Of a stretch of DNA of 64,000 bases, positions 63,572 through 64,000 are shown one piece after another. The notes beneath the pieces were generated by a model. That model worked only from the letters and a program-made list of their open reading frames with translations. It made no database searches and was not told the origin of the DNA. The stretch spans positions 74,198-138,197 of the forward strand of contig JBGSNA010000232.1 in the NCBI GenBank assembly GCA_041739875.1, given 5' to 3'. Made by a program: the position numbers and the translations under genes. The stretch is from JBBSJZ01 sp041739875 (GTDB taxonomy: Bacteria; Planctomycetota; Planctomycetia; Pirellulales; Pirellulaceae). How positions within the stretch are numbered: the stretch's first letter is position 1; each line of letters begins with the position of its first letter.

Positions 63572-63610
63572 TAGACTTGAGACTTCAACCTTGCACTGTG
63601 GAGTCTTTTG

Positions 63611-64000
63611 TTGCCTCGGAAACCTCGTTACGAAGTTGCTGATCCGGCGGAAGTTCGGGTCTTTCATGCGGTGCAGAGATGTGTGCGACGCGCCTTTCTC
63701 TGTGGCGAAGATCGCTTTACAGGGCAATCCTTTGAACATCGACGCGGTTGGATTCGTGATCGCTTGGAGTTTCTCGCGAGTGTCTTCGGGATTGATTGCC
63801 TGACGTACACGGTACTCAGCAATCACCTGCATCTTGTGCTGCGCAGTCGTGCGGATGTGGTTGCGGCATGGAGCGATGTGGAAGTGGCGCAGCGTTGGTT
63901 GAAGCTGTTCCCGGTACGCAGAAAGCTGGATGGGTCGCCCGAAACTCCGACTAAGCCGGAGATTGACTCGATCGTCAATCAGCCAGAAGTTTTGGCGGAA
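63611..64000 (+). CDS. REP-associated tyrosine transposase (RAYT-like), 3' end outside window
   Basis: 130 residues are visible from a TTG at 63611 and the frame stays open to the window end. The start MPRKPRYEVADPAEV is followed by VFHAVQRCVRRAFLCGE, RDRLEFLASVFGIDCLTYTV and the HUH motif in LSNHLHLVLRS. These match planctomycete RAYT/Y1-Tnp proteins, a domesticated IS200/IS605-type single-strand nuclease that is usually single-copy and moves REP sequences. Catalytic Tyr would lie beyond the window. The TTG was chosen because PRKPRYEV is the family N-terminus and no ATG occurs in frame. Confidence 0.82.
   Translation, partial: MPRKPRYEVADPAEVRVFHAVQRCVRRAFLCGEDRFTGQSFEHRRGWIRDRLEFLASVFGIDCLTYTVLSNHLHLVLRSRADVVAAWSDVEVAQRWLKLFPVRRKLDGSPETPTKPEIDSIVNQPEVLAE

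Overview
The window looks like a chromosomal segment of a planctomycete, most probably Pirellulaceae (Rhodopirellula-like). The evidence is the gene content: two paired PSD1-type cytochrome/DUF1501 cassettes, a DUF1559 prepilin-like protein with its small lipoprotein, two secreted sulfatases, a DUF1080 protein, a ThuA-like protein, a TPR/ASPIC-UnbV protein, PQQ-propeller proteins, several ECF sigma factors, and an ECF sigma/Ser-Thr kinase pair. Base composition is moderate and there are many long antisense shadow ORFs. No rRNA, tRNA or CRISPR array was seen.

Region by region. 1-4951: type II secretion-like genes (a secretin-N-domain protein cut by the window edge, gspE, gspF). 5039-10243 (minus): a voltage-sensor-like membrane protein without a pore, a PQQ-propeller protein, a sulfatase and an MFS nucleoside-type permease. 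10540-15230: a large TPR plus FG-GAP/UnbV lipoprotein (minus), then a lipoprotein and DUF1559 protein closed by a clear intrinsic terminator. 15462-24970: two tandem PSD1-cytochrome/DUF1501 pairs, the second cytochrome carrying a LamG-like insert. 25170-29757: a diguanylate cyclase, an FKBP isomerase lipoprotein, a class V aminotransferase, a ThuA protein and an SGNH hydrolase. 29909-39011: an ABC exporter, a WecA/MraY-type sugar-phosphate transferase and an O-antigen-ligase-like protein (surface polysaccharide), then a DUF1573 protein and a four-heme lipoprotein. 39340-47538: sulfatase, DUF1080, esterase, PQQ-propeller, class C beta-lactamase-like hydrolase and sialate O-acetylesterase, a plausible set for degrading decorated glycans.

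47753-49005: a membrane-protein gene truncated exactly at an insertion-sequence remnant. The remnant has 22-bp perfect terminal inverted repeats and an internally deleted, frameshifted transposase. 49210-59064: the most unusual region. It holds three consecutive ECF sigma modules, each followed, at near-zero spacing or with overlap, by a single-pass membrane protein with a large exported domain. These are probable sigma-linked sensors or anti-sigma-like partners. The first two modules share an upstream motif and similar downstream hairpins; the third is followed by two TlpA-like thiol proteins. 59189-62728 (minus): an ECF sigma gene followed by a membrane Ser/Thr kinase gene. 62805-64000: a degraded accessory tail with a REP-type double palindrome, a broken leucine-rich gene and the start of a REP-associated tyrosine transposase that begins with TTG and runs off the window.

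All calls come from reading the translations and motifs by eye; no database search was run.
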